Below, one piece after another: positions 46,070 through 59,223 of a stretch of DNA of 64,000 nt (position 1 is the stretch's first letter; every line of letters starts with the position of its first letter). The DNA lies in the NCBI GenBank assembly GCA_021229015.1, contig CM037785.1, forward strand, positions 42,698,304 through 42,762,303, written 5' to 3'. The notes under the pieces were generated by a model that searched no databases, was not told where the DNA came from, and was given only the letters and a program-made list of their open reading frames with translations. The translations under genes and the position numbers were made by a program. The DNA comes from Solen grandis (Eukaryota; Mollusca; Bivalvia; Adapedonta; Solenidae).

Positions 46070-48420
46070 GTTGTTGTTGTTTGTATACAACTATGCCAGT
46101 TTCACAAAATTATAAATATTTTTTACTGGAAATAAGGTGTGTTATACTTGTATTGGATATTACAATGTAAGAAAAAAAAAAAACTCATCAATAAAACCCC
46201 CAAAAAATAATTTATTTTTTATTGCCAGCTGTTACTATTTATATTGAAAATGATGTGCAGAGGAAACCCAGTTTCCTGACTTCATATACAGGCCATATCA
46301 TGCATTTCAGTACTCACACTCTGTAAAGTTTGCAATTAAACTCTCAAGAAAGAACAGGTTCATTCTATATTTCATGATTAAGACTCATCAAGTTTCTCTC
46401 ATCTCTGTTTTTCCCACCTGCCAGATGAACCACCATCAAGTAGGCAGTGATTACAGCCATGTTTGTTTTTTGCATGCTGCTTTGACTTATACTGGCAGAA
46501 GCCCATGCCTGTATTTTTCTTTTTACCTGGCTTCATTCTAGGTGAACAGGTGGCAACTCCTACCTTGCAAATACATGGTAAAACCTAATTCATCCCTCAT
46601 GTCTACCAGCCAACAAAGATCAATGTCTTTATCATCATGCTTAATGTTCAGCAGAAGATGATGTTCATGTCCAGTAACAGTCTAGCCAATTTAGTATCTG
46701 TCAATCATTTACCAGTCCTACAAATTGCAACACATCTCCTGTTTGCATCTGATTATCTGTACGGCCATGAACTAGGCAGTCTGTCTGGAAAAGCTATCAA
46801 GATATTCACTGAAAATGAGAAAGAAATAAACACAACATAAAAAGGTGATTCATATCCACCCCGATAATTCACTGACTCGGGAGTTGTAGCCCCTTATACT
46901 TATTATACACAGAAAACTGAAAAATAATAAAACACTACCGGAAAATGGAGGTGTTCCCATTTGCCAAATCTGACCATTTTCCCCAATGTCATTAATAAAA
47001 TTCCCAATTAGAAGAATTTAGATTGAGTGAAAAGTGGCCGCTCTGCGGCTGCTTTGTTTACATTTGCAAGCAGTGTATTTCTTGCGAATATGTACCTTTT
47101 ATGATCAAATTCTCTTCACCATTTAGCATTCTGATGTTTCATTACTACCTATATAAGACAACTGCAAATCAGGGACAAAACAAATATTGGTACGATACCG
47201 GAGGTACATTTCCCATACTTTTCCAAAATAGATCTAAATTTTAACTTGAAATCATGTCACACAATAGTAAGTACTACAGAAAAAGACTTAGTACATACAT
47301 GCCTGATCACGGAAACCAAAAAATTGATGAAATAATTTGGCACTAGCACAAGTGTGACAAAACTGTCGCTTTCTCATTCTACTACAGGAGTCAGTCTATG
47401 GAAAACATCACTGAGACAGACATAACAGAAAAGTTCAAAGAACAGAGATATTTCTCTGTAAACTTAGCTTAACTCAGTTACTATGTTACATGAAGAAATA
47501 AGTATTTGTTCAGTTTGGATTTTGTGTAATTTACTATTAGATATCACAGTATGGTCAAAATTCCCAATTATATGAAAAATCTTATATGACACAATCTTTC
47601 CCAATTTGACTAAATATGCAGCAAATTTTTCCCAATTGTAGTGGAACCGGTACCATTCCAAACTAGCTGAAGAAAAACCCTGTAACTGCAGATCTAATCA
47701 TCAGAAATAATCCAAGACTTTCTACATTATCACTCAATATCTTGATGTGATATAAACAGAAATCTTATATCTTGCAAAAGAATGTCTAGGACCCAAAACA
47801 AAACCCACCCAGGTGACCACTTACATCAGTGTTCCCACTAAGATTTGAAAAAAAGGGGTGGAATTTGTGCTTTTCTTGAATTTTTGTATACTCTCTTTAA
47901 GAGATTTGTTACATTACTCTAAAAACTAGAGGTACTTAAGTCCAATTTGGAGGTAAAATACTCCTATATCTTCCAACACATCAATATACCACATTCATGT
48001 TGCCTTCTACCACATGGAAACATGACCAATGTGACAAGTGTCAAATCTTATCTGTCTGCTAGTTACTCACAGTCTGCTAGTGACATATACCTTTTTATAA
48101 GATCTTGTGTGGTGATTGGCTGAATTATACACCAAGTTATTGACTACTGCACCTTCACTCATCTATAACACTGTTTCAAAGTCATTAAGTACATTTACTG
48201 CCTATTACAAATGTATGGACTTTTATCAAATATGATTTGAGGGCTTCAGGTGCAAACATTATATGATGTCTAAAATTAATCTCATGTGTATGTTTACTGA
48301 AATATAAGCATAAGAGTACTGTGCAAGCAAAACCTTTCTAAGTTCTTAAAGGGTGCTAAGTTTAATTAAATTCAGAAAAGAGATGTCTCCCTTAGCATTG
48401 TGATGCCCCTGAAAACTCAT
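46070..48420. other. Intron sequence with no recognised feature
   Basis: A minus-strand donor-like GTGAGTACTG near 46310 has a short open segment before it, too small to call. Otherwise AT-rich without repeats I recognise. Confidence 0.35.
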
Positions 48421-48425
48421 AAACT

Positions 48426-48660
48426 TTAACCCTTTCCCTCCTATAGACTCATTTTGACGCAGCCAATAGGTACCACATAAAGCCTGATCTGCAGAAAACC
48501 ACAGTCAAACCTTACCAAATTTAATTACAAAATCCTCATTTCCAGACCACTGAGGAGCTGTATAGCGAACAGCATAAAACCTGTTACTCGCAGGCTGATC
48601 TGGTTTTATGTTGTTTGCATAGGTCTTTTCATGGTTTCCTCTATGAGGGAAAGGGTTTAA
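48426..48660. mobile_element. piggyBac-type MITE (240-bp family), copy 5
   Basis: TTAA-bounded. The left end is TTAACCCTTTCCCTCCTA and the right GAGGGAAAGGGTTTAA. The left stem of the central hairpin is partly deleted (AAAACCTGTTACTCGCAGG). Confidence 0.85.
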
Positions 48661-48669
48661 GTTAATACC

Positions 48670-51120
48670 ATGAATAGTTACTGAGATATGAGCTGGATAA
48701 AACTTAAAACAAATTTTCTATTGCATACAAAACTTAAATCAGAAAGTCTTAGTCAAAGGGTGGCCACAATTTGCATAAACTCCAGTCAAAAAAATCTGTC
48801 TACCACTGAACATGTTAATGAAGTTTTAAATCAATCCTATTCCTGGATACTGAAATATTAATTAAACATGATACATGTATATAGAACATTCCATGTAAAA
48901 CTTTACCAAGAATTTCTAAGTTAAAAAGGGGCCAAAATTTCAAATAAAGGACACCAATAACAATCTAAGGAAGACAAAAAATAATTAACTTATAATTTTA
49001 AGATAAAAAATAAAATAAAAATTAACATTAAAAGCCATGGCATAATCAGGAGAACTAAAACTGTCTTTACCTTTGCCCTTATTAAAGTATTTTTGTTCTT
49101 CTTATCACCTGGTCATCAGCCACACAGCATAAACTAAATACAAAGGTTTAAAGGTTTCTTTGAAGTTTCCGATTAAAAGTAAATTATCACAGACCAATAG
49201 GATACCACTTGTCTGATATTCCTCAATGATAAACACAGCACACGATCACTCATGCTCCTAGTTATGTTCTTCTCCATATAGTACCTGCTTAGAGGACTCA
49301 CACAACCCTGAATATATGTACAATCAAGATATCTGTACATCAACTTTCATGACTGATGTTTCAAGAAACTGACTAATCCTCTATTTACAACCACAACTGT
49401 GCATGTCTTGCAGATAAACAATAGTTGATCATATGCTACACACAGTTGGCCAATCTATACTCCTTCACACAAGTAAATGAGTATGTTAAGCAAAATAAAT
49501 TTCAATACAGACTCTTACCATACCAGCAGTTCCGTTCCATATGCATCCTAATTACTGACCCCTAACATCATCACAAACCAATACCAATTAAAACGAACAG
49601 TAGTTAGACACTGGAAGCCCCTGGCTGGTAAGTATATATCCCTGTATCTTAAACACCAGTCTCTCACGAATGTGACTGAGTACACGGCCTCTCTGTAGAA
49701 GAATACCATCTGTAAAACTGCCTCCGTTTGACTGTACCTATTGATTTTTGTTGGGAGGGAGACATGCCAGTATGCTGTGGTTTTCTTCACCGTCCTCTCT
49801 GGAGATGGCTTCATGCACAAAATACCACCACTCGAAGGTTTTATTAATTGAGCTGAGTCCAATTACAGATTGTCATGCACAAAGAACCATATCATCACAT
49901 CATAATAGAGCTATCTGAGTGTGTCCTGCTTCATAAATATGATTTACATCTCAGAAATGTTTGTGGATCCCAACTCTTGGAAGGCAATTAGTAAAAGATG
50001 ATTTTCATAAACTTAAGTAATCACCATAGATGAAAAGGTTTAAATAAGAAAAGAAAATTACAAACATGTTCATTGCTGGTGTGTTAATGTATATTTTATG
50101 GAGTATTTTTGTTTTATTCCCACATAATTACAAAGGAAGGATGCTGGTTGGATGCTCATTACAAAGTGAAGTTAGGTATAGGAAAAAGACAAAATTTAAT
50201 GATTGCTCACCATGCTTTGATTTCAGGTGAGTTCTGCTAAACATACAGCCTGTATAAGAGTATGGGTAGAATTTCCACAGAAGCATTGAGAAACTAATAA
50301 AGTCTACATGGTAAGTGCACATCCAAATAAAAGACACATCAATAGCTACTCAAGTGAAGGAGGCAGACTTTCTCAATGATCATGTGCAGTAAACATTGAA
50401 CAAACCCTCTGCATTTGTACCATGTTCTTTCACTCAGATGCATGTATCTAAGACAGAAACATTCCATATCCATGCATGGATACACTTATAAACTCTTGAT
50501 TTGACTGAAGAAATCTAAACAGCACACTAGAGAGGGTTTCAAATGCATGTGGTTTTACTGCACATGTTAAGTTTTGTTTTTCAGGGCCTGACTCATATCT
50601 TAAAATCATATCTTTAAAATTTCCTGCAAGAAAACAGGAAGAAGAAGACTTTACTTATTTAAACTTGTTACAGTTTATGTTGTTAGACTTAAGCCTTATT
50701 TATGAGAACATGCAAGAGTGATTAACTAATAAGTAGGGATGATATATAAATAAAAAATATATATTTATATCCAAGGGGAGGGGGAGGTTACACATCTTCT
50801 ACCTGTGATGACAAAAGCATGAAACATAGATATTGCATTACATGTTCACAAGTTGGGCCACTAAATTATTTGGTGGGCCCCTGAATCTCAAAAGCTAGTA
50901 GCTAGAGTTAGCATTTATAGCAACTCTGTACAATATATTATGATTTTTCAGTACACAAGAAGTGCTAGATACCATTTAGGCATCATTTAGCACATTGAAT
51001 TTCATTTTTAAGCCAATCAACATAAATATAAGTGGTATTTTTAAAAAAATATATGCAATAAATGGATTTTATTAGTTGTCAGAGAAATGCTAGTCTTTCT
51101 CATCAACTGAACAGTTATAA
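48670..51120. other. Intron sequence with no secure feature
   Basis: A minus-strand donor-like TGGTATG|GTAAGAG at 49519 closes a short open segment (49561-49519) that could be an exon. The 104-codon minus-strand frame at 49548-49862 was not recognised. Confidence 0.35.
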
Positions 51121-51125
51121 AAAAT

Positions 51126-52092
51126 AACAAGAGGGCCAACATGTCCCTTGATCGCTCACCTGAGAAAGATGATTGCTTAAGAAATAAAGATGCTAGAGTG
51201 TAAAAGTGAAATCTAGCTTTTTTTATGGTGAAAAGGGCATAACTCCTAAATTAACTTGTCAATATCAGTTATAATTAAACCTGATTGCGAATTTATGGGC
51301 ATAAACATTGTCTTAAAGTTTAAAAAAGATTGCTAAAATAATGAAGATGCTAGAGTGTAATCAAAGTGAAATCTGGCATTTTTTTATATTTAAAGGGGCA
51401 TAACTCCTGAGCTAATCAACAGATCTCAGCTTTAATCGAACTCAATCGAGACATTATGGTCATAAGCATTGCCATAAATTTTGAAGATGATTGCTCAAAA
51501 GATGAAGATGCTAGAGTGTAAACAAAGTGAAATGTGGCATTTTTTTTATATTAAATTGGGGCTTAACTCCTGACCTAATTGACGGATCTTAGCCATAATC
51601 GAACTCAATCGCGACCTTATGGTCATAAGCATTGCCATAAAGTTTGAAGATGATTGCTCAAAAGATGCAGATGCTAGAGTGTAAACAAAGTGAAATCTTG
51701 CATTTTTTTATTATTAAAAGAGGCATAACTCCTGACCTAATTGACGGATCTTAGCCATAATCGAACTCAATCGAGACATTATGGTCATAAGCATTGCCAT
51801 AAAGTTTGAAGATGATTGCTCAAAAGATGCAGATGTTAGAGTGTAAACAACGTGAAATATGACATTTTTTTAATATTAAAAGGGGCATAACTCCTGACCT
51901 AATTGATGGATCTCAGCCATAATCGAACTCAATTGAGACATTATGGTCATAAACATTGTCTTAAAGTTTGAAGATGATTGCTTAAGAAATAAAGGTAATA
52001 GTGTGTAAACACTAAAAATTGTTGACGCCGCACGACGGACGACGAACGCTCACGGGATCACAATAGCTCACCCTGAGCTTTGCTCAGGTGAG
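51126..52092 (+). mobile_element. Helentron-like element, family D
   Basis: The 5' end is AACAAGAGGGCCAACATG, then CGCTCACCTGAG. About five core units of 163 bp follow, each with GATGCTAGAGTGTAAAC and GGGGCATAACTCCTG. Then come an ACGG-type microsatellite (52028-52050) and a 3' hairpin AGCTCACCCTGAGC...GCTCAGGTGAGC. The ends match family B while the core is unrelated, so ends and core evolve separately. Confidence 0.8.
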
Positions 52093-52094
52093 CC

Positions 52095-55000
52095 AAAAAA
52101 AAAATAGAAAGAAATATCATGAATAAAATAAATGAAAAATGACAGAATTTGGCAAACTATGACAAAATGAATACATTAACATCTCAAATAAAAGAGCTGG
52201 ATGGCACAAAGTCCATTCATTTATCATTTTACAGTCTTCAGCATCTCATATAAGAATCAGCTGTATTTAACTTTTAACTCCATCACCTCTTCGATCTAGC
52301 ACTAGACTGACATTACAGTAAAAAAAATGTTAGAAATGTTCAACATCAAACACTTGTGTCTCGACTGCAGGCAATTAACTTGTGTAATGATACATTATCT
52401 GCAATCTGTACTTATGACTAACACTTAAGATGGTTCCTGTATAGAATATACAGTGGTGTGACGCCCAAACAAATATGTGTACATAGTTACAAATCAGCAT
52501 ATTTAAAGATACATACCAGTGTTAATCTATGAGTATGACACATTCATAAATCTTTCTTCTATCAATCCAAGTGGTTATAACTCACATTATGATAAATACA
52601 TTTACATTCTAACGAATGACTGAACAAGTACATTTCATTCGATTAAAAATGAATTTTACCTATTTACAAATAAGGCATTTTTAATACACTTTTAAAAGTC
52701 TAATATCTACAAGTTTGCAATGAAATAACCAGATCCATTCAGAATCATTCTATTTAATTCTGAATACCTTGTCATGAAAATATAAAGATCTTCACTAGAA
52801 AGACCCAATAGTGCTTTCCAAGAATTCATAAACAAAAAATCTTTTCCTTTAACATACTTTCATGATTATTTAATTTCGGCAGAGGGAAAAATCAATATAC
52901 ATTAAGAAAGCAATTAGTTGTTCTGTTCCTGAAATTAGATTAGGAGACTGTGTTGGTTTTCTCTTAAAGGTCAATATGAAGGTTGGGTTGGTTTCTCTGT
53001 GTATATAACTAAAGGTAGGATTCCAATACATCATCATGCAGCTTTCATTAATAATTGGATGATGCAGTGTCCCAGGGACCCTAGGGCACTGTTTCACTAA
53101 ACCTTGTACAAAAAGAATCTTTAAATTCACAAATGTAAAATGTAAAATAATATTTTTCCTGTGATTTTTTCTTTACAGAAAGTGTTATGTTTTTACAATT
53201 TAATAAAATGGGTCAACTTCCTTCAAATAAAACAGTAGACATAATTTAGAACAAGAGACTTACGACTAAGATCAAATTTAATTGTATGAAATTAAGTGAA
53301 ACTGGCCCAAAGCCTGGCCATACAAGAAATTGAGTTCCGAGTCCCAACTGTTTATAAGAACCAAGCTTTTCTCCAAATCAATTATTTTGTTCATGTATTA
53401 GTTTGAAAACATTGAAGATACAGACTTTAAGCTGGCATGGGTCTGCAGTGTTTGCCACTGTTAATCAACTGCTCTGACATGAAATTTTACATTAGTTCTG
53501 ATGCTTACCAAACATTTTTTTTTTTAACAGTGTTTGTATCTTAATCATCATTTTACACAAACCACTTAAAATCTTTTTCCTTCAACCTTCAATGATTTTT
53601 GAAAATATATATAATCTATGTTGTTGCCTTTGTATTATTTCAGGAATTTTTAGGAATTAATGTAAATAAGTGCACCTGATGTGCAATTCAGAATGCTTTT
53701 ATTCAGCCATTAAAAGTCTTATATACATGTTCTCTTTGAAAAATCTTTCTGAGTTAGCACTGCTGAAGTTGGCCCACCTGTCTATAACTTGGTACCTACG
53801 TCATGTAGATGTATGTAATTATTGTTCCTTAAATATTAATCATAAATGCAACTAAAAGGTAACTTAATGTCTGATGCTCCTATTGTTTTTAAAGTACATT
53901 TTCATCTTTAAATGGCACATTTTGATGATCTCTTAGTGCTTAGTTAGTGACATAAGAATCAATAATATTAAGTAATAATAGATATTTTCTTAAATATTAT
54001 AAAATGTTTAGTATCCATTTAATTTTGCACTAATGGTGTGTTTTATGTGCATTGGTCTTTCACTCTTATTGACTAGCAGTTACATTGCTTGATGACTGAT
54101 AACCTTGCTTTGATTAAAGAAAATAATATCATAAAGTCAGATCATAATCTACACACACATTATAAATAAAATTCATAGTTTTCAAATCATTCTTACATTT
54201 CTTATTCATTTTGTATAAATTCAAAATACACACAGATTATTTGACATGAATGTGAAAAAAGGTCTAGTGAATGTTTGTAGATTTAAACCTTCTGTTTTTA
54301 TTTCTTTTCAAAAGAAAATTCCTTCCTGGAAAAAAAATATTTAGGGGAGTGAGTTAAAATGATTAATAAATGATTGTTTCATAAAATAATTCTCAATCAG
54401 CTCAAATTCCTTTAAAACTGTACATGGCCCATCTTTCAAAGTACATTTGGATATGAAAAAACTTCACTTTCTAAAACATTAAAGCTATAAAACGATATCT
54501 GTGTAAATGTTCTAGCACAAGACTGTCGGTGACACCAGTAAAGTCAAGAAACAAAACCTTGCCACAAGAGTTTATGGAATAGCATCCACACTTATCGGAA
54601 AGACTCGTTGGTAATTAATTATGTATGATAAAATATCGCAAGTTCATGGGACAAAAGATGGGTGACATTCTGACAATAATGAAAGGTTTATGGATGGGGA
54701 AAAAGGCCAAAACATAGGAGCCGCTAGGTGTTTTTCTATGAAATATTTGATAGTTTGAGACATTTCTCACACTTAATGCTGTTTCCTTTGCTTTCCTTTG
54801 TTGAAATATTAGACAATACCCAAGAAACATGAAATACTGGGAACTCTGCACAGTTGCCTTACAAAGTGATACAAGGACACATGGAGGACACTGTAATTAA
54901 GGTCACAGACTAAAGTTAGGCTATAAGAAACAACCATGCTGCCACTATGGTAAGGCTGCCATTAACACATTGCCACTGATATGGGGTAACTTATAGGTCA

Positions 55001-55280
55001 TTAACATACTTTCCATCTACTTTGAAATCTGTCCCCAAAGGAAAGAAAACAAATTAGAATATAATTATGGTCTTAAGGAAAACAAGAGAAGTATATTGTA
55101 CTACATTGTATGTTCTGACATGGTACCACACAGCATCCATCCATGTGCCAATCACAGCATATTTTGTTTAACATACATATCCAAACATAATAGCTTACCA
55201 CCTGGGGTATTAAATTGATATCACTTCCATGTGTTAGTGTACTAGCATTTTGAATGCTGACCATGACAGAGTGGAACTCA
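52095..55280. other. Intron sequence with no secure feature
   Basis: AT-rich sequence holding only the tentative exon at 54863 and a microexon-like segment at 55022-55040. Other frames look random. Confidence 0.35.
54863..54890 (-). CDS. Candidate internal exon of gene R
   Basis: A 28-base segment with acceptor GACCTTAATTACAG and donor ACTTT|GTAAGGCAAC, open in all three frames. A still smaller segment with a good pyrimidine tract lies upstream at 55040-55022. Nothing beyond the splice signals supports either one. Confidence 0.22.
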
Positions 55281-55293
55281 TACCCATTCTAAT

Positions 55294-56459
55294 TAGGGCT
55301 GTCACTGATAGGCATTTTCGTATCAATATATCTTAACTCAAATATTGACAATACATCAATATATTAATTAATTGTTTAATTACATTCAAGTGATCATGTG
55401 CATCAAGGAATCATTCTTTTGGAATGCCAAGACAGCCTAACATATATTTAAAACAAAAAGGAAGATGACAAAGTGTTTTTCAAATTTATGTCTTTTTTTT
55501 AATTTATTTTAATACAAGAGGGCCAAGATGGCCCTGTGTCGCTCACCTGAGTAAGATTGCTGTGTTAGGCACAATGACAAAAAAATGGGGCATCTAAAGT
55601 GTTTTTCAAACATTTGACTAAGTGACCTAGATTTTGATCTAACCTGAATTTGCACTCAGCTGGGAATTCATGCAGTCTTCATTCTTATCAAGTTTAATTA
55701 AGACTAGGACAAAAATGTTGCCTATAGAGTGTTCACAAGGTTTTTTTTTCTAAGATTTGACCTGGTGGCCTAGTTTTAGACCCCAGGTGACCCAATTTTG
55801 AACTAATCCAAGATATCATAGAGACAAAAATCCTGACCAAATTTTAAGAAAATTGACCTAAAACTGTGGCCTCTAGAGTGTTCACACGGTTTTTCTATGA
55901 TTTGACCTGGTGACCAAGTTTTTGACCCCACGTGACCCATTTTCAAACTCATCTAATATACCATGTAGACAAAAATCCTGACTAAATCTAATGAAGATTG
56001 GGCTAAAACTGTGGCCTCTAGAGTGTTCACAAGGTTTTTCTAAGCTTTGACCTGGTGACCTAGTTTTTGACCCCACATAACCAAAATTTCGAACTCATCC
56101 GAGATATCATGTAGACAAACATCCTGACCAACTTTAATGAAGATTGGGCCAAAACTGTGGCCTCTAGAGTCTTCACAAGCAATTATTGACAACGCACGGC
56201 GGACAAAAAGCGGTCACAAAAGCTCACCCTAAAAAAAAAAAAAATGTATTAATATATTTGTTTAAGTACTGATACCAGAGACAGCCAATATCATTTTTCA
56301 ACACATTAACATACTCTTTTTATCCAACAAGGTTATTTCTTTACAAAAAATATCTCCACATGTCAATAAGTTCATAAAGGTGCATCAATGCTATAAACCT
56401 GAGATCAGAAAGCAAATATTGACAATATGTCAATATCGAATGCATTAACGACAGCCCTA
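55294..56459. mobile_element. hAT-like TIR element containing a Helentron-like element
   Basis: The left end is TAGGGCTGTCACTGATAGGC, and the right end is the complement of TAGGGCTGTCGTTAATGC. Both are followed by ATATTGAC/ATCAATAT-rich sequence. The TAGGGCTGTC end is hAT-like. No 8-bp duplication is visible; the right flank is SINE-like DNA that may have replaced it. The interior is largely the family F element. Confidence 0.6.
55513..56241 (+). mobile_element. Helentron-like element, family F, 3' hairpin lost
   Basis: The 5' end is TACAAGAGGGCCAAGATGG, then CGCTCACCTGAG. Over three core units of about 170 bp follow, with GTGGCCTCTAGAGTGTTCAC and TTTGACCTGGTGACC. A short ACGG-like tract and AAAAGCTCACCCT come next, but the second hairpin arm is replaced by 14 A residues. 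Confidence 0.7.
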
Positions 56460-56765
56460 CCATGGACCCCTTGCTTACAAGACAAATACTCTACTTAATA
56501 AGCTACTGGACCACTTACATAAATCTCTTACACAGTTACTGATAATAGTTAACTTATTAGACTGGATGATACTCTGTTGCCAATTAAGAATCTGACAACC
56601 ACATGTGCAATATAAACTGGAGTACATTACTGTTATGGCCAATCATTGAGTGTCACAAGTGCCACTGCCGTATGAGAAAAATGAACAGTCAGACAAGATT
56701 TGAACCATAGACCCCTCACTTACACAGCGAGTCCTTTATCTACCGAATGAGAGACCACACTGCTA
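56458..56765 (-). mobile_element. Two tRNA-like SINE heads, minus strand
   Basis: At 56765-56700 the minus strand reads GTGGTCTCTCATTCGGTAGA with a B-box-like GGTTCAAATC. At 56520-56458 a related head reads AGTGGTCCAGTAGCTTATTA and AGGGGTCCATGG. Both have tRNA-like box spacing; the bodies are unclear. Confidence 0.45.
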
Positions 56766-57119
56766 AACATATGGGAACCTGACAATTTGGTAAATGACAA
56801 AGTTGGTAAATTGAATTTCTTTTAATATATTACTTTATTTAGGCTTTATATTTCATATACAATCAGAATTACTTAAATTGTAAAACACGAAGTACTATTG
56901 ATTGTTTGTTTTTCTTTGTACAGTACCCACTAAATCAACCAAAAGATACCCAAACTATAATAAATATACAATGTCCACACATATATTGTGTAGCACTTAT
57001 CACATAAACGATAAAGTTTATGGACAGTTCTGAAGTTATTATTATAATTTTTTTTATCAATTGCTTAATTAAATCTGAGTTTCTATATATCCATTATAAT
57101 TAAATTGTAGCTGACTTCT

Positions 57120-57259
57120 GTTACCTTAGGGATACATTGTCCTCTGGAAGAGGATGTGACCTTGCTGCAATAACTCACTGTAAGTCTGTCTGAAACAAAT
57201 TTTGAGAGATTCTTCCAGGTTTGACGAGCAAACACCTGCCAATCACACATAGGAGCCAT
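57120..57259 (-). other. Open segment abutting the pogo-like element
   Basis: A minus-strand ATG at 57259 opens MAPMCDWQVFARQTWKNLS and continues through SDRLTVSYC to a donor-like AAG|GTAACAG near 57120, or to an earlier GTGAGT. It is coding-like in composition. It lies inside the long GGTAAA element and its ATG is 14 bases from the pogo-like element's end. It may be a remnant of a transposon gene or an exon of gene R; neither is shown. Confidence 0.25.
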
Positions 57260-57273
57260 ATTTATTCTACATA

Positions 57274-58449
57274 CAGTCGAACCTGGTCCAACGGCCACCT
57301 GCTAGCAGCGACCAACTGCTAACAACGGCCACTTCAAATTCCCCCCAACCAATTTCGTTCTATATTACACCTGCTATCAGCGACCAACTGCTTACTACGA
57401 CCAAAGGCCACCATATTTGACCCCATTTGGTACCCCACACTGGTACGAACGGCCACGCGCCACTGACGCGCCCTATCAGGAAGTTGCGTAACGGCTAACA
57501 CCGTTAGGTGAGAGCCGAACAATAGATTTGAGACAATACCGTAATCATCGAGGGTGGCGATGATGGTTTCCATAGTGACCATTACTGTTCGTACAGGTGG
57601 TGTTTGTCAGGTGTGGATGACCTTAATTGGCATTGATTAGCAAGATGTCTTCCTCATTTTTAATCCGGGAAAATGATAACAATGATTGAGTGTAAAGTGC
57701 GGTGCTTCAAGCGTGTTTAAGATGCGGTCTTGTCATTAATTATAAATAATTTTTTGGTTTGTTTTGTTTTCAAAGAGTTTAGAGAGAGAGAAAAAAAGCA
57801 CCTTATCTGTATCTCTGTTAAAAATACACGAGGTATTGAGGACCGTATAATAGCCGACGCTCAAATTGTGGATTACTCGGATTTTATCGCCAGACATAGT
57901 AAAGAGTGTAACATGTTTTCGCGTTATGAGAAAGTTGGTTTTAACACAGAAACACTTGCTTTATTGATTGAAGGTTGATCAGAATCGATTCTCACATTAC
58001 AAATACACATTATTCTATGATTATTACGTATATTCTACAACAAACGAACACATATACGCATTCTTATGCTTTCATTCTGTTTCGTATCTGCCTATTCATT
58101 CTTCTGTCTTCAAGCTCCATGGTAACAAAACAACGCTGTGAAAATCTTACACAAGACAAATACATGTTTGTTGTTCAAAATGTTATTCATTTATGAAATC
58201 AATTATCAAACATTATTATGTTTTCACATTTGTTATTTAAAATATGTATATCCTCCTATAAATAACTTTCTGCACATAATTGGAACTTAAAAAGAGAGAG
58301 AGAGAGAGAAAGAGAGAGAGATGACCACATACATATATGTACAGTCACGAACATCAGACAAAACATGACACCTGCTAACAAAGGCCACCTGCTAACAAAG
58401 GCCAATATTGTAATTTCCCTTGGGTGGCCTTTGTAAGCAGGTTCGACTG
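57274..58449. mobile_element. pogo-like non-autonomous element, 1176 bp
   Basis: Ends are CAGTCGAACCTG on both sides, flanked by TA. Subterminal repeats of GGCCACCTGCTARCA occur near both ends. An 82-codon plus-strand frame (57730-57978) with KNTRGIEDRIIADAQIVDYS is not recognised. A (GA)n tract lies at 58292-58321. It inserted into the GGTAAA-family element. Confidence 0.78.
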
Positions 58450-58454
58450 TATAT

Positions 58455-58880
58455 ACATGTCTTGCTTCATGGCTCAGACACATGGGCAGTATCAGCTACC
58501 ATACCCAAGAGACTGCATGATAAGATGGGCTGCCTGGACAGGCCTGAAGAGATTGTCCTCTTTGTAATGCTTCTCTCAGCTTAACATTATAGACATTGCA
58601 GATAATCTAAGGACAGACTGAGCTGGCTAGGCCATGTAGAACACTGTCCAGGTTGGAGAGCACTGGTTAGGAAACTTTGCATTACTGGTCAAAGAGCCCA
58701 AGGCAGACCAAAGCTGTCATGGGATGACCTAATAAAACAGACCTCTTGACCCTTGGGATAGAATGTAACCCACTGGATCGCCAGGCATGCAGAGGGAGAC
58801 CTTGCTCTCGACTGGACATGGACAGGCCTCAACCTTGTAAAAAGAATAATTCATGGCCTGGATTATACAAATTGGATGAT
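58455..58880 (+). mobile_element. LINE C-terminal fragment
   Basis: Plus-strand remnant with LHGSDTWAVSATIPKRLHDK, then DRLSWLGHVEHCPGW, RKLCITGQRAQGRPKLSWDD and stops between. These are the post-RT blocks (YGSETWxL, RWxGHVxR, GxRxxGRPxxxW) common to several LINE clades. It lies between the pogo-like element and the right end of the GGTAAA element. Confidence 0.72.
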
Positions 58881-59223
58881 GATGACAATTTTTTTAATAG
58901 TCCCTATTAAAATCCATTTAAAAACACTATTGATATTGCAGTGGTGGCATTGTTTGAAGATTTTTATCCCTCATCACTGTCTCTTACCATAGGAAACCAC
59001 TATTTATTTATCAATTTACCAACTTGTCTAAACTAATTATTATATAAAATCAATTTACCAACTATGTCATTTACCAAATTAACAAATCTCTCAATAAGGG
59101 TTACTTGCAGGTTGTTAGAAATCAATATTTAGCAAAAAGAGATAAGTCAATTAAATAACTGGAGTGGTTCTAGTGAAAGAGTGACCAAATCATAAATTTA
59201 ATATTCAAACAATGGTTTGAAGG

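Larger units (their letters stand above)
56784..59085. mobile_element. TIR element, GGTAAA family, long copy with nested insertions
   Basis: The left end is AATTTGGTAAATGACAAAG then TTGGTAAATTGA; the right end is CAATTTACCAACTATGTC then ATTTACCAAATT. The ends match the 7768-8352 element. Between them lie a 176-base minus-strand open segment, a pogo-like element and a LINE fragment. Confidence 0.65.

Noticed and set aside
49548..49862. 104-codon minus-strand frame as a gene.
   Set aside because: No recognised domain, no acceptor of quality and low-complexity coding signal; only its downstream donor was noted.
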